Assembly: GCA_017506865.1 (NCBI GenBank)
Contig: JAFCMP010000445.1
Span: 992,001 to 1,056,000, forward strand
DNA length: 64,000 nt
Origin: Tribonema minus
Taxonomy: Eukaryota; Sar; Xanthophyceae; Tribonematales; Tribonemataceae
Direction: 5' to 3'
Shown in pieces: positions 1 to 9,688 of this stretch; the first letter of the stretch is position 1, and each line of letters begins with the position of its first letter. The notes under the pieces are model-generated. The model was not told where the DNA came from. It was given only the letters and a program-made list of their open reading frames with translations, and ran no database searches. The position numbers and the translations under genes were made by a program.

Positions 1-621
1 TATGCGCCCGGGAGAAAGCAATACCAATTTTCGCATGAAGAGTACGGAGTCGCCAAGAGCGCCCGAGAAGCTGCGGAGCTACAAGCCGGTGCGCACGCGG
101 CGGGCGAGGACGCCGGCGCAGACACGGCGGGGGATGGGGCCGGCGGTGACGAGGCGGACGAGGACGCCGGCAGCGCAGGTGGGAGGTCCGCCGCGAAGAG
201 CGCCCGGGCCGCTGCGCGCACGCCGAAGAACAAGGGTGGGGGCGGGGGGTCTGCCGCCGCGGCGCGCACGTTGCAGCTCATGTCCAGAAGCGATGGCGGC
301 GGTGGCGGTGGTGGCGGCGGTGACTGGGGGCTGGGAGCGGCCTTCTCCCGTGCGTTCGCGCATCACCAGCGCCAGCAGCACGAGCTTTCCGCCCAGATAC
401 ACAAGCTGACCCGCCGTCAGACTGCGATGCAAGCCACCGTGCTGGCCAATCAGACCCGCGTGGACAACACGGTGGTCGATATGAACTCAATTCTGGTGGC
501 AATGAGTCAGCGTTTGACGGACATGCAGCAGGACGCTGAGAGCGAGGACGACGGTATTCGCGAACCGTACGCTCCTCACCCGCTGCGGTACGACGACGGC
601 GAGGAGGAGGATGAGGAGTGA
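1..621 (+). CDS. C-terminal part of an unknown protein (open at left edge)
   Basis: The frame is open from the window edge to a stop at 621, giving the last 206 residues of a longer protein. The visible part starts with a short charged segment, then an Ala/Gly/Asp-rich low-complexity stretch, a run of glycines at about 297-321, and then a helical segment with heptad-like spacing (about 370-530) that could form a coiled coil. It ends in an acidic tail (EEEDEE). I do not recognise the family. The glycine run and acidic tail are common in virion-associated or DNA-binding virus proteins, but that is only inference. The true start lies outside the window. Confidence 0.6.
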   Translation, partial: YAPGRKQYQFSHEEYGVAKSAREAAELQAGAHAAGEDAGADTAGDGAGGDEADEDAGSAGGRSAAKSARAAARTPKNKGGGGGSAAAARTLQLMSRSDGGGGGGGGGDWGLGAAFSRAFAHHQRQQHELSAQIHKLTRRQTAMQATVLANQTRVDNTVVDMNSILVAMSQRLTDMQQDAESEDDGIREPYAPHPLRYDDGEEEDEE

Positions 622-830
622 TCTCGAGCAATCGTGTGAGCACGGTTCAATGACATGCATCTGCATTTTCACTTGTGTTTGTGTGCTACGTCACGGTTTG
701 GCATGTTCCGCCCTGCATGTTAGAGCTGTTCTCAACATATCAAGAACGCTGGCATTTCTTGCAACTCCGTCAGTATTCGAGACGACCGTGCATTATTCCC
801 CAAAAATTTGTGTGCATCGGTCAGCAGAAC

Positions 831-1166
831 ATGAGGTCTCCGGCATTCGAGAGCTTAGTCCAGAGTGCTGACCGAGCATCGCAGTTGTTGGAAGCGGGTA
901 ATTTCTTGAGTGCATATAGAATGTTCAACGAGGCGGTGTGGGAACCGCTGACGATGCAAATGCAAGATGAGGACGAGATCGACGAAGCCGGCGAGTACAT
1001 AAACACCACCATGGGCAATCTCGACGGCTATGCGTACTTTGTCGCGCGCATCGGCGTCTCGATCATGGATGAAGACTATTTCATGGGCGAGAATTCTCGC
1101 GAACTCTTCGAGCTCCTGCGAACGGCGCCACCCGAAGCGATTCGGGGCCGTGCCCCGGTGTGGTGA
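831..1166 (+). CDS. Hypothetical acidic protein, 111 aa
   Basis: Begins at the ATG at 831; the frame is open further upstream, but that part is Cys/His-rich and unlike the rest, so I take the internal start. The product is an acidic, probably all-helical protein (MRSPAFESLVQSADRASQLL at the N-terminus). The segment around residues 10-35 has the spacing of a TPR-like helix pair. No catalytic motif is visible and I do not recognise the family. It lies between two other unknown plus-strand genes and could be co-expressed with them. Confidence 0.5.
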   Translation: MRSPAFESLVQSADRASQLLEAGNFLSAYRMFNEAVWEPLTMQMQDEDEIDEAGEYINTTMGNLDGYAYFVARIGVSIMDEDYFMGENSRELFELLRTAPPEAIRGRAPVW

Positions 1167-1205
1167 ATCCTCTCGTACATGCATTGAGCAACTGCAAAAA
1201 TCGGG

Positions 1206-1245
1206 AATCCCAATTGAAAATTCCCAATTGAAAATTCCCAATTGG
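1206..1245. promoter_or_regulatory. Repeated CCAATTG / AAAATTCC motif
   Basis: CCCAATTGAAAATT occurs twice in tandem here and each CAATTG core is a palindrome. Near copies occur upstream of several other genes in the window (about 2571, 14995, 29146, 31557). Position about 80-115 bases before the ATG at 1322 suggests a promoter element. The AT-rich core recalls early promoters of giant viruses, but the match is by eye only. Confidence 0.45.
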
Positions 1246-1321
1246 TGCCAATCACACCACAGCATCACAGCACAGTGTGAACAACAGCACACGCCCAGCA
1301 CTGCGCAATCCCATTGCAAAC

Positions 1322-2056
1322 ATGACAGACGCCGCCTTCCGACGACAATGGCTGGAATGGGCACTCCTGGGCAACACATGGGCGTTGATGTCACACGAGA
1401 TGAGTTCTCAGCCGGCGATCGTCGATCGTCAGAAGAAGGGTGTCGATACAGTAAGCGAGGACCTGCAAGCTTCGGACCTCAACGTGCCGGCAGACAACAA
1501 TGATGCCCGCTACTTCATGAGGTTCTGCGAGGCCATGGTCGCCGCAATGGCAAATCATCGGGGCGATCTGGAGTTGCAGAGCAAGTGTGCCGCGCTGCTC
1601 GTCCGATTCGGGGACTCGAGCGTCGTGATGTCCATACTCATAGCTGCGGGCATCGGCAACGCGCTGCTGCAAACCATGGACGCGCACGCAGGCGTCGCCG
1701 CGTTGCAGCGTGATTGCGTCGTGATCATCAGACGCCTGTTTGCGTACACCGCGCGGGTCGAGTGCATCGACGGGATCGACGGGATCGACCGACAAAGGGC
1801 ACTCGAAGAGAAGGTCGCTGTCCTCGAGCACCGTGTCGCAGCGCTCACGTCACAGGAGGCGCGATTCGGCGACCTGGACCGTAAGCTCGTTTCGAGGCTC
1901 GTCGGGCAGAAGCGGAACGCCCTCGCTGCGAACCTCAGACTCGCCGCACAAAATGCGAGAATCCTGCGGTACAGGGGAACGGAGATCGACGCGGCAAACA
2001 TCATGGTCGAGTGCGGTGAAAGAGCACGGGCGCCCGATAGCTGTCTTCGGTCGTAA
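1322..2056 (+). CDS. Hypothetical helical protein, 244 aa
   Basis: Start taken at the ATG at 1322, after a short unlikely upstream extension. Residues 60-145 are amphipathic helices with alternating Leu/Ala/Val that look like an ARM/HEAT-type helical repeat. A coiled coil follows from about residue 165 (ALEEKVAVLEHRVAAL) to 215. A small in-frame repeat encodes DGIDGID at about 1768-1791. No enzyme motif is visible and I do not recognise the family. The paired CAATTG motif upstream is the likely promoter. It could be a scaffold or virion-internal protein, but nothing shows this directly. Confidence 0.55.
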   Translation: MTDAAFRRQWLEWALLGNTWALMSHEMSSQPAIVDRQKKGVDTVSEDLQASDLNVPADNNDARYFMRFCEAMVAAMANHRGDLELQSKCAALLVRFGDSSVVMSILIAAGIGNALLQTMDAHAGVAALQRDCVVIIRRLFAYTARVECIDGIDGIDRQRALEEKVAVLEHRVAALTSQEARFGDLDRKLVSRLVGQKRNALAANLRLAAQNARILRYRGTEIDAANIMVECGERARAPDSCLRS

Positions 2057-2239
2057 ATGAACGCGCTCGCGTACTGTGCACACACATCATCTGTCGTGCG
2101 CTTCTCTGTGTGTTGCTCGCCTGCATCGTGTGACATCTTCACCGTTCGCGCAGGTGTGCTTCTTCTGATCACTGCCCACACACTTGGCGTGCGGGCGCTC
2201 AGCACGCTCAGCGGCAGTGCGCACTGCCAGCGACTCGAG

Positions 2240-2458
2240 TCACGTCGCGCAGCTGGCGTTTCGCGAGTCTCTGCAGGATTCGTTGTCGATGGCTGCGAAA
2301 AAAGCGGCGTCGTCGAGCCTGGCTCGAAGTGCACGGACCTCTTCAACGAGATCCAACATTAGCATCCTCGACGTCAAATCGTGCATGACGATATGTGCTT
2401 CCAGATCGTCGACTCGCACTTCGGCTTCACGAAGTCTGCACGACGTAACACCTCCCAT
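2240..2458 (-). CDS. Small coiled-coil protein, 72 aa
   Basis: A short minus-strand frame whose product (MGGVTSCRLREAEVRVDDLE at the start) has clear heptads of Leu/Val/Ile with charged residues between, typical of a coiled coil and better than the overlapping frames on the plus strand. It resembles in style the longer coiled-coil gene at 4656-5126. The N-terminal MGG could be myristoylated, which is speculative. The call rests on composition only. Confidence 0.35.
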   Translation of the reverse strand: MGGVTSCRLREAEVRVDDLEAHIVMHDLTSRMLMLDLVEEVRALRARLDDAAFFAAIDNESCRDSRNASCAT

Positions 2459-2570
2459 GTGTACCTATTCGTCAGGGACAACATTCTTTGGGCGCTTCGA
2501 TGCACTTCGTGTGTGCACGCGTCAATTGCCTCGATGGACAGCTTCGACATCTCGATCGGTGTGCAAATAA

Positions 2571-2602
2571 TCCTAATTGAAAATTCCCATTTGAAGTTGA
2601 AC
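2571..2602. promoter_or_regulatory. CCTAATTGAAAATTCCC motif copy
   Basis: A near copy of the motif at 1206-1245, here followed by TTGAAGTTGAAC. It lies 60-90 bases before the ATG at 2663 of the intron-split gene and is the likely promoter. Confidence 0.4.
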
Positions 2603-2662
2603 ATCTCACAGTTTTTCCACATCAGTGTACATCCCAGTGTCAAACAAAACGCCAGCAAATTC

Positions 2663-3917
2663 ATGAATCAAGATGCTGAGCTCTCTGAGCAGTATGCGGC
2701 GCTGCTGCTGCAGCACACAGCGATAGCGAAACAGGTGGCTGCGGTGGCCACTGTCATTGCGCTCCGGGAAGCTGTGAAAACCGCAGAAAACGGGGTCAGA
2801 GATGCGCTGCTCTCCCAGCAGCAGGCGGACAATGCAGCCGTCGATGCGGAGAAGGCTCTCGCAGTGCAGACCAAGGCCACTGCTGAGATCATCGAACGGG
2901 CTGAGGCAGAGATTGCGGCTGCCACCGAGCTCGAGAAGACGGCACAGGGTGCAGCGACAGCAACTGGGCAGTGCCGCGATCAGGCGTCGACGGCACTGGA
3001 CCTGGTAAGCATCACATTGATTATTGAATCATCACTGCCATTCAAAAACAATGGGTGCTGACACGAATCCTGCCTTACAGGCCTCGAGAGCTGCCGAGGA
3101 CGCACGTGCCGCAGCCAACATCCCAGCGGGATCCATCCCGAATGGCGTCGTGGTGCCTGAGCACGTGCCTCCCGTAGACGAGATTGACGAGCACATGCCT
3201 CCTGTAGGGGAGGTGGCGGCAGAGCACGAGGAGGAGGCGGACGTGAATTTCGACATGGACATATCAGAGGTCGATGACGACGAGACCGATGACGAGCGAA
3301 GTCCGGATGCAGCAGAGGAAGGCGATGATGACGCCGAGACCAGCAATGACGACGGAAGCTTCGAGAGCTCCAGCAGCGGGGAGGAGAGCGAGTGCATGCG
3401 AGACCACGGAGACCGCCACTGGGCCGACACTCGTCGCCGCGGCGGCGTGACCGAAGCAGCAGCCGAGCAAGTACGTTGATCGCCCGATCGCATCTCGCAT
3501 CGTTCACCTCTGCTTCTCGCTCGCGTAGCCGTCGCTGACTTCATCATTTCGGTCGTGCAGGATGAGGCAGACGCCAGAGGCGATGTCGAGGTGGCCGTCG
3601 GCGTCGAGGACGTCGCCGAAGTCAACGTCGAGGGCAAAATGGATGGAGGCGTCGACGCCGGCGCTGGCATCCGAGGCAAGGCGACCGCAGGAGCGCTTTA
3701 CGTGGCATTTCTGAAAGTGCTGGACGGAGACAGCGTGTACGCAACATGGCACGAGGATCACGGCTTCGTCATCTCCGACATGACCGCGCTCAAAGCCGCC
3801 ATGCGCCTCGAGGACGTCCGTAAGAGTCTGCCAACGATTCTGCGGCTGCACGGCATGAAGGAGACGGACGGCGGTCGCTGGATAGCGCGCACGCACCTCC
3901 CTCAGTTCACCAGGTAG
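2663..3917 (+). CDS. Three-exon gene: coiled-coil, acidic middle, HSF-like C-terminal domain
   Basis: Exons 2663-3004, 3081-3470 and 3561-3917 join in phase with clean borders (GTAAGC...TTACAG, GTACGT...GTGCAG), giving 362 residues. Exon 1 is an Ala/Glu-rich coiled coil. Exon 2 is strongly acidic with Asp/Glu/Ser runs, like a transcription activation region. Exon 3 ends in a segment (about residues 280-355) with the order expected of a heat-shock-factor DNA-binding fold: LYVAFLKVL, then W..DHGFVISD, then SLPTILRLHGMK. The HSF match is by eye and weak. The gene may be a DNA-binding regulator. The downstream frame at 3918-4454 could belong to the same unit. Confidence 0.6.
3005..3080 (+). other. 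Spliceosomal intron, 76 bp
   Basis: Donor GTAAGC and acceptor CTTACAG with a pyrimidine-containing 3' side. Removing it joins two frames without change of phase (exon 1 ends after 114 complete codons). Confidence 0.7.
3471..3560 (+). other. Spliceosomal intron, 90 bp
   Basis: Donor GTACGT and acceptor GTCGTGCAG. Exon 2 is 130 complete codons, so splicing keeps the frame. Confidence 0.7.
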
Positions 3918-4454
3918 ACTTCAAGGTTCTTCACTCAGCAGCAGAGCATAACGGAGATAATTCTCGCGGAGAAGGCCTGCGGGTGCGCGGCCAAGCGCCG
4001 CAACTCCGGCACGACCACGGCAAAGACGCCTGTGAAGAAGACCCGTCTCTCTGTCGCTACGGTCACGCCGCCCCGCCCCTTCACGTGCCCCTGCGGCGTG
4101 TGCAGCCTCGCCGTCGGCTGCCCCTGCGGCTGTGCGTCGCTGCAGGAGCACGAGCAGGAACAGCGAGAGCATTTCACCCTCGTCTTGGCCAAAGACAGCG
4201 GGAGCGCGCACCTGGTGCGAGCGGCGATGAGAGTCGCAGAGGACACCAAGGGAGAGGGCGAGGCGCACGACGTGGTCTTCACTGCCGCAGACTTCAATGC
4301 GCTCATCGCCAGCGAGCACATCTCGCTCAAGGCGTTTCAGAGCAGCCACATGACGACACACAGCAGCTGTACGGCGACCAAGGGTGCATTTTTCATCCCA
4401 CAGGTCACGCTCGATACCTTCAAAGTCAGCCCTGTGTTCTTCGAGTGTGAGTGA
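3918..4454 (+). CDS. Cys-rich hypothetical protein, start uncertain
   Basis: The open stretch codes for a basic N-terminal part, then a cysteine-rich segment (CPCGVCSLAVGCPCGCASL at about 4086-4142) that could bind zinc, then an ordinary globular part ending in VSPVFFECE. No ATG is evident near the beginning, so the start is not fixed and the piece may belong with the gene just upstream. I do not recognise the family. Alternative frames over the same bases lack normal amino-acid composition. Confidence 0.4.
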   Translation, partial: TSRFFTQQQSITEIILAEKACGCAAKRRNSGTTTAKTPVKKTRLSVATVTPPRPFTCPCGVCSLAVGCPCGCASLQEHEQEQREHFTLVLAKDSGSAHLVRAAMRVAEDTKGEGEAHDVVFTAADFNALIASEHISLKAFQSSHMTTHSSCTATKGAFFIPQVTLDTFKVSPVFFECE

Positions 4455-4655
4455 CTCTCGGGTCGCTTTGCCTCCACAGTCGTGTAGAGGCTCGTGTGGA
4501 TAATGAATACATCTTGAAGTGATGCATCTACACTGTGTTCACAACCGTGCGGCGAATGTGTGTAAGTCATATTCAGTGACGACAATGACGACGATGACAT
4601 CGAGGTATTCGAGAACAATTCACTTTCATTACGACGATTCGCTTGTCTTGTGTTC

Positions 4656-5126
4656 TCAAGTCCACATTGTGCGAATCGTGTGCTTCTTGCGAGCGGGGAC
4701 CCCGACTGTCGTCACATCACTCGCCTCGCCTCGCTGCGCCATCTCGGCACGAATGTCTCGCATGCCTTCATTCAGTGTAGTTTCCAGAGAGGATATACGC
4801 ACCTTCACGGCAGCCATCTCAGAGTCTGCGCCGGCGCTCTTGTAAACGAGTACCGCACGTACGCTCGACTCAGCGTCTGCGACCCTCGCAGCGATATCGC
4901 TCATATCGATCCTGAGGCGCTCTTCGACCGCATCTAAGGCTGAGAGTTCATTCGTCATCTCTGCACGCGCTTCGTCTGCATGCGTGCGTCCCAGTGCTGC
5001 TTCGAACTCTATTTCAGCAATACGTGTGTCGACGATGCGATCGCGATGTGCGAGTTTTTCATTCAACTCCTTCCTCACCATCTCGAACTCTTCACCGAGC
5101 AGCCAGTGACAGAGTGCGGCACCCAT
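4656..5126 (-). CDS. Coiled-coil protein, 156 aa
   Basis: Starts at the ATG complementary to 5124-5126, which lies inside a GATAAAATG sequence; a second GATAAAATG copy is 15 bases upstream. The product begins MGAALCHWLLGEEFEMVRKE and continues as one long charged helix with heptads through about residue 135, then a short basic tail. It may be a structural or scaffold protein. I do not recognise a family. The start was chosen over an upstream ATG because of the promoter-like sequence. Confidence 0.6.
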   Translation of the reverse strand: MGAALCHWLLGEEFEMVRKELNEKLAHRDRIVDTRIAEIEFEAALGRTHADEARAEMTNELSALDAVEERLRIDMSDIAARVADAESSVRAVLVYKSAGADSEMAAVKVRISSLETTLNEGMRDIRAEMAQRGEASDVTTVGVPARKKHTIRTMWT

Positions 5127-5536
5127 TTTATCAATACAATACATTTTATCAGTTCACACCGCAGGCGTCTTGCCGTCCAGGTCCGCATCGGCGTCGACGG
5201 CAACGTCTGTCTCGATCTGAGACGAGCAAAATCCCAAATCGCACTTCGTTCTCAAGGCGAAGTGAACGATGCCAAGCACCCTGCCGTTTATTAAACATGC
5301 AGCAATTGCAGTCAATCCTCATCGAATTGATCACACAACTATCCTAAATCGACGCCTACGTACAGTTTCGCAATCCTCCTTGTGCCCCTATTCCGTAGAC
5401 GCCGAAAGGACCAATCCCCTGCTTCACGCCGCTTCTGAGCCGTGCTCGCGGGAGACTTGCTGTTTTCCATGAGTATCTGTTGGGCATAAACGAAACCCAC
5501 CGCCGTAAGGCGGCCCGCCGTTTTGGCGAGTCTGTT
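5127..5536. other. Spacer with promoter-like GATAAAATG copies; no gene seen
   Basis: Two GATAAAATG copies flank the start of the minus-strand gene (5124-5150). The rest lies downstream of the TnpB fragment and probably includes the end of the IS607-type element; no terminal inverted repeats are visible, as is usual for that family. Confidence 0.4.
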
Positions 5537-6011
5537 TCAGCCCGAGCACGCAAACTTCAGCACCATGTTGGCGGCTGCGTTCCCGTCTCGAGGCTTCACT
5601 GCTCCGCAGCAGTTGCAATTGTAGACCTCGCTGGAGCCTACGTCGGTCTTTCTGTAGCCACAGCTGCTGCAGCACTGCGTCGTGTAGTGCTCTCCCGGTG
5701 CGTGCACTGCCTTTCGCCTGCGCTTGGCCTTGATGTTGAGTCTGCTGTGGAAAAGGTTGTGCTGCAAGAAACACATCATCTTCTTGCTCGTACCGTTCAA
5801 GTTGCCCCTCAGCAGCTGTGCGACCTGTAGCTTCGGTGCGATGACCGCATCGTACCCGTCCAAGACCCACTTGATCAGCTTGTAGTGAAGATCTTTCATG
5901 AGGTTGCTGGCTCTCGCGCTCTGGCGGTGCCATGCTCTCCTCAATCTCCTCACTCTTCCGCTCGTATCCTTCTTCTCCTTCAATTTCTCCTGCAGCTTCA
6001 GAAGTGACGCC
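5537..6011 (-). pseudogene. tnpB: TnpB/Fanzor-like nuclease, C-terminal part
   Basis: The piece ends with the family's zinc ribbon (CCSSCG then CNCCG) followed by PRDGNAAANM, which carries the last RuvC aspartate. Upstream, where TnpB proteins have a catalytic glutamate in a short hydrophobic strand, this copy reads VIAPKLQVAQLL, with lysine where glutamate is expected, so even the intact gene may have lacked nuclease activity. The piece is cut off from its N-terminal part by the LTR element at 6012. It is followed by spacer DNA and, beyond it, the coiled-coil gene. Confidence 0.7.
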
Positions 6012-6734
6012 TGTCGGAAGCGTTGCAGAATCAAGAGCGCGGATGCCTCTCTGCAGGTTGCGATTGCCTCAGACTTGGCAAGTTCCTAGCCGTTCGCGCA
6101 AAGGCGCACACTCACACGAACGAGGTGAGTAGGGGAGAGCAGCAACAGTATCGCACCAAGGAGGACTATGTCAGGCGTATGCCCCAGTACCAGTCCTTGC
6201 GTGGCTTGCGTGCTCTATGTGCCCTAACGTACCTCTCTGTGGAGCTAGGCTGAAAGTGCTTCAGTCTTGTGTGTTGGCAGGCCTTGTGCAGTGGCAACAC
6301 GTGGCAGAAGAAGAGACTCTGGCTATGCCGTGTTTTGAAGGAAGTGAATTGGTGAGAGTGAGGCAACCTTGCTTGGTGCCGAACTCCAGAGAAGCCGAAC
6401 TCCATAGAACCGGCCTGATACAATGGGCCGATGTCCCGAAGGGCCGAGACCTAGCCCGGATGGGCCGAACCCTAATCAACATATGGCCGATGCCCAACTT
6501 CAAGTTCAACTGTGAAGTTGAAGTAGGATTGTCAACTTCAACTATGGCAGTATAGTACTGCAGAACAATGCTGTTCTACTGAACGCATAGGGAAGCGCAC
6601 CCAGTCATGACTCTCCTGGGAATGGGGGCATTTCACCACTCTTGCGCATACACTACGGATGTCTGCTTCAGGCTGCAAGTCTCGATAGGTGACAAGACCT
6701 CTGAAGGACTGCATCTGAGCATAATATCTCGACA
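6012..6734 (-). repeat. 3' LTR of the Copia element
   Basis: 723 bases, TG...CA ends, same length and by eye the same sequence as 8211-8933. It contains the inverted pair CAACTTCAAGTTCAAC/GTGAAGTTGAAG near 6493-6540. Confidence 0.85.
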
Positions 6735-6785
6735 CCCCCTCTCAGGCCAAACGAGGTCTGATGCTGTTATGTACACCCGATTACC

Positions 6786-7130
6786 TCATGCCTCGACGAA
6801 GATGACAGAGGTAAGCTCCCGCAGCGTGCTGCTGCATACGCCCTTGGTCAGGCTGTCCGCCAGCTGCTTCTTGGTGTTGACGTACTCCAGCTGGATGGTC
6901 CGGGCGGCGATGTGATCACGAATGTGGTGATACTTGAGGTCGATGTGCTTGGTGCGGCGGTGGTGCATGGGATTGGACGCCAGCTTGATGGCTCCTTGAT
7001 TGTCCTCGAAGATGGTGGTCGCCTTGGTTAGAGGTATGCCGAGGTTGCTTTGTAGTTGTCGCAGATGGATGGCTTCGTTGCATGCTTCTGTGAGCGCCAT
7101 GTATTCCGCCTCGGTTGATGAAAGCGCCAC
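6786..7130 (-). pseudogene. Copia RNase H end
   Basis: The piece carries the Copia RNase H signature (ALSSTEAEYMALTEACNEA, then FEDNQGAI and TKHIDLKYHHIRD). It is the last coding part before the 3' LTR, in the expected order for Ty1/Copia. Confidence 0.8.
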
Positions 7131-8211
7131 TGTGTGTAGCTTGCGCCAGGCCGCCGTCTGCCATTGTCACGGCAGTCTCGAATGGACGGACGTTTACCAT
7201 GCCCTGGGGCGAGCTGGTCATATGACTGGTGCAGCCAGAGTCGATGATCCACTCCTCGGCTGCCGTAGGGGCTGATGATGAGGCGCTGATCGCCATGAAG
7301 CCCACGTTAGCTGGCGTGTTGTCGCCATTGCTGCTCTTGTCGCCGCTCCCGCCTCCGCCGTTGTTGCCCTCAAAGGTGCTACGGCCGCCATGTTTCTTCG
7401 GGGTCCACCCCGGGGGCTTGCCGTGCAATGCGAAGCACTTGTCGATGGTGTGTCCCAGCTTGTTGCAGTGCGCGCATCTTGTCTTACTACCAGCTGCCGC
7501 GGGCCCTCCGCGACCAGCGGGGGCCACTCCGCTAGCGCCACCTGGGCGCTGCGCATGATGTGCGGCAAGAGCGGACTCCGGCGGGTCCGCGCTGGGAGAC
7601 GTGATGATCTTGCGCCGATAAAACGCCCGCAGTTTGATCTGCAGGTCGCCGAGGCTGAGGTTGTCTAAATCTTGCTCGACGAGGGTGACGAGCTCGGAGT
7701 AGATCATGGGGAGCTTGACGACGATGTCGGTGACGAAGTCGGAGTCGCTGATGTTGACGCCGTTGTCCTTGAGTTGCCGACGGATGTAGTCGAGCTGCAT
7801 GATGTAGTCGTCCGGATCTTGGTCCGCTGACATGACGGTAGTTGAAAATAATCTGCGCAGCTCCGTCTTGCGCGCAGATGACTTCACCTCATATTTGTCG
7901 TTGAGCGCTGCCCACGCTCGCGCCGGTCGGTCGTTGCCTGACGCGGTGCCCTCGACAATGAAGAAGGCCAGGTCCGAGCAGCACAGTAGTAATTCCGCGT
8001 ACGCCTGCGTCTCCAGCCTGTCGCGCTTGGCCTTGGCGCCTGCTGCCAGGTTCTCCCGCTGCGACGGCTCCATGGGACTGGTGAGGGCCTCATAGGTCCC
8101 TACTAACGCAGCCCTCGACGCGAATTTTGCGGACCACTGTCTCCAGTGCTCTTGCTTGCCGCTGAAGGGCGGCAGCTTGAGTGCATCCTTGCTCTCTATC
8201 GGTGTGACCAT
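6916..8211 (-). pseudogene. Copia Gag with zinc knuckle and protease start
   Basis: The frame begins MVTPIESKDALKLPPFSGKQ, typical of Copia Gag with the conserved W..W pattern soon after. A CCHC knuckle (CAHCNKLGHTIDKC) lies near residue 245, followed by the Copia protease signature WIIDSGCTSHMT near residue 320. It is part of the reduced LTR element and is treated as a fossil. Confidence 0.8.
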
Positions 8212-8933
8212 GTCGGAAGCGTTGCAGAATCAAGAGCGCGGATGCCTCTCTGCAGGTTGCGATTGCCTCAGACTTGGCAAGTTCCTAGCCGTTCGCGCAA
8301 AGGCGCACACTCACACGAACGAGGTGAGTAGGGGAGAGCAGCAACAGTATCGCACCAAGGAGGACTATGTCAGGCGTATGCCCCAGTACCAGTCCTTGCG
8401 TGGCTTGCGTGCTCTATGTGCCCTAACGTACCTCTCTGTGGAGCTAGGCTGAAAGTGCTTCAGTCTTGTGTGTTGGCAGGCCTTGTGCAGTGGCAACACG
8501 TGGCAGAAGAAGAGACTCTGGCTATGCCGTGTTTTGAAGGAAGTGAATTGGTGAGAGTGAGGCAACCTTGCTTGGTGCCGAACTCCAGAGAAGCCGAACT
8601 CCATAGAACCGGCCTGATACAATGGGCCGATGTCCCGAAGGGCCGAGACCTAGCCCGGATGGGCCGAACCCTAATCAACATATGGCCGATGCCCAACTTC
8701 AAGTTCAACTGTGAAGTTGAAGTAGGATTGTCAACTTCAACTATGGCAGTATAGTACTGCAGAACAATGCTGTTCTACTGAACGCATAGGGAAGCGCACC
8801 CAGTCATGACTCTCCTGGGAATGGGGGCATTTCACCACTCTTGCGCATACACTACGGATGTCTGCTTCAGGCTGCAAGTCTCGATAGGTGACAAGACCTC
8901 TGAAGGACTGCATCTGAGCATAATATCTCGACA
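8211..8933 (-). repeat. 5' LTR of the Copia element
   Basis: Second 723-base copy. The element's Gag frame begins directly at its inner border on the minus strand. Confidence 0.85.
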
Positions 8934-9688
8934 GGCTGCCTCTTCCAGATCTTCTTTGCTTTGGGATATGTCTGGGTATTCTTCCCGAGCTCCCCCCATT
9001 CTCCAGTCTGAGGATCGAAGTATGTGAACATGCACCTGATTCCCGGGTCCCACGCGATAACTTTCTCGTTTCGTGGTTCAGGTGGTGGCACTGGCACTGC
9101 CGTCGTGTGGATGAAGTACCACCTCCCGTGGTTGTAGGAGATCCTGCTGTTAGAAGTCGGTGGACACGTCAGCTCTTCAGACATGCGAATGTCGAGCAGT
9201 CTATAAGTCTTATCTCTCTTGAACAGACTCAGTTTCTTCCCTTCAGCCGAAACACTGCAGCCTTCAAACTGGAACGAGTCCGATTCGACTCGCTTCGACT
9301 TGTACTTGATGTGAAATGGAGCTTTTTTTGCACGAATCTTACGACGTATCATCTTCTTCCTCTTCTGACGCAGTTGCTTCTTGCACTTAGCCCTGTACCC
9401 AGACTTGAAAAGAGCCCAAGATGTCTTAAACGCGTCTATCAGGTCGAGCACTGCTCCCGCTCTGATTTTTGAAGGCGCACCACGCTTCACATCAAGGACC
9501 TTTCCCGCATCATGCTTCCTCGAGGTGACCACCAATTTCTTAAGGATGAGCGATGGCTTGCATTTCTGCGTCTTGATCAGGTTCAGCGCCCTGTTGTACG
9601 TCTCTCTCGCACAGCTCATCCACCTCCTCAACGTCGTCGCCTGCGCCGCGGTCGGGTGGATTCTCACTTTCTGAGCTACCACGTCCAT
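8934..9688 (-). pseudogene. tnpB: TnpB/Fanzor-like nuclease, N-terminal part
   Basis: Start taken at the ATG complementary to 9686-9688 (MDVVAQKVRIHPTAAQ). The order is the usual OrfB N-terminal helix-rich part (RRWMSCARETYNRALNL), a basic middle, a beta-rich wedge domain, and the first RuvC strand VIAWDPGIRCMFTYF with its aspartate. The coding sequence stops at the border of the Copia LTR. The frame remains open upstream of 9688 and overlaps TnpA, as often seen in this family. The corresponding C-terminal part lies at 5537-6011. Confidence 0.75.

Larger units (their letters stand above)
6012..8933 (-). mobile_element. Copia-type LTR retrotransposon, reduced copy
   Basis: Two 723-base LTRs (6012-6734 and 8211-8933) begin TGTCGG and end CGACA. 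The internal part on the minus strand shows a Gag region with a zinc knuckle, the start of a Copia protease and an RNase H end. A G-rich purine tract borders the left LTR and a TGGT sequence follows the right LTR as a possible primer site. The copy is broken and smaller than a full Copia element. LTRs that look identical point to a very recent insertion. No clear target duplication is visible. It sits inside the TnpB-like gene. Confidence 0.85.

Noticed and set aside
2-409. Arg/Pro-rich 135-residue plus-strand frame at the left edge
   Set aside because: The other plus-strand frame (1-621) has normal composition, a coiled coil and acidic tail; this one is its shadow.
3914-3938. A GTAGAC...CACTCAG stretch of 25 bases as a further intron
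   Set aside because: Too short and the phases on both sides do not agree for any nearby acceptor.
6007-8938. A target-site duplication flanking the Copia element
   Set aside because: The five bases on each side (ACGCC and GGCTG) do not match.
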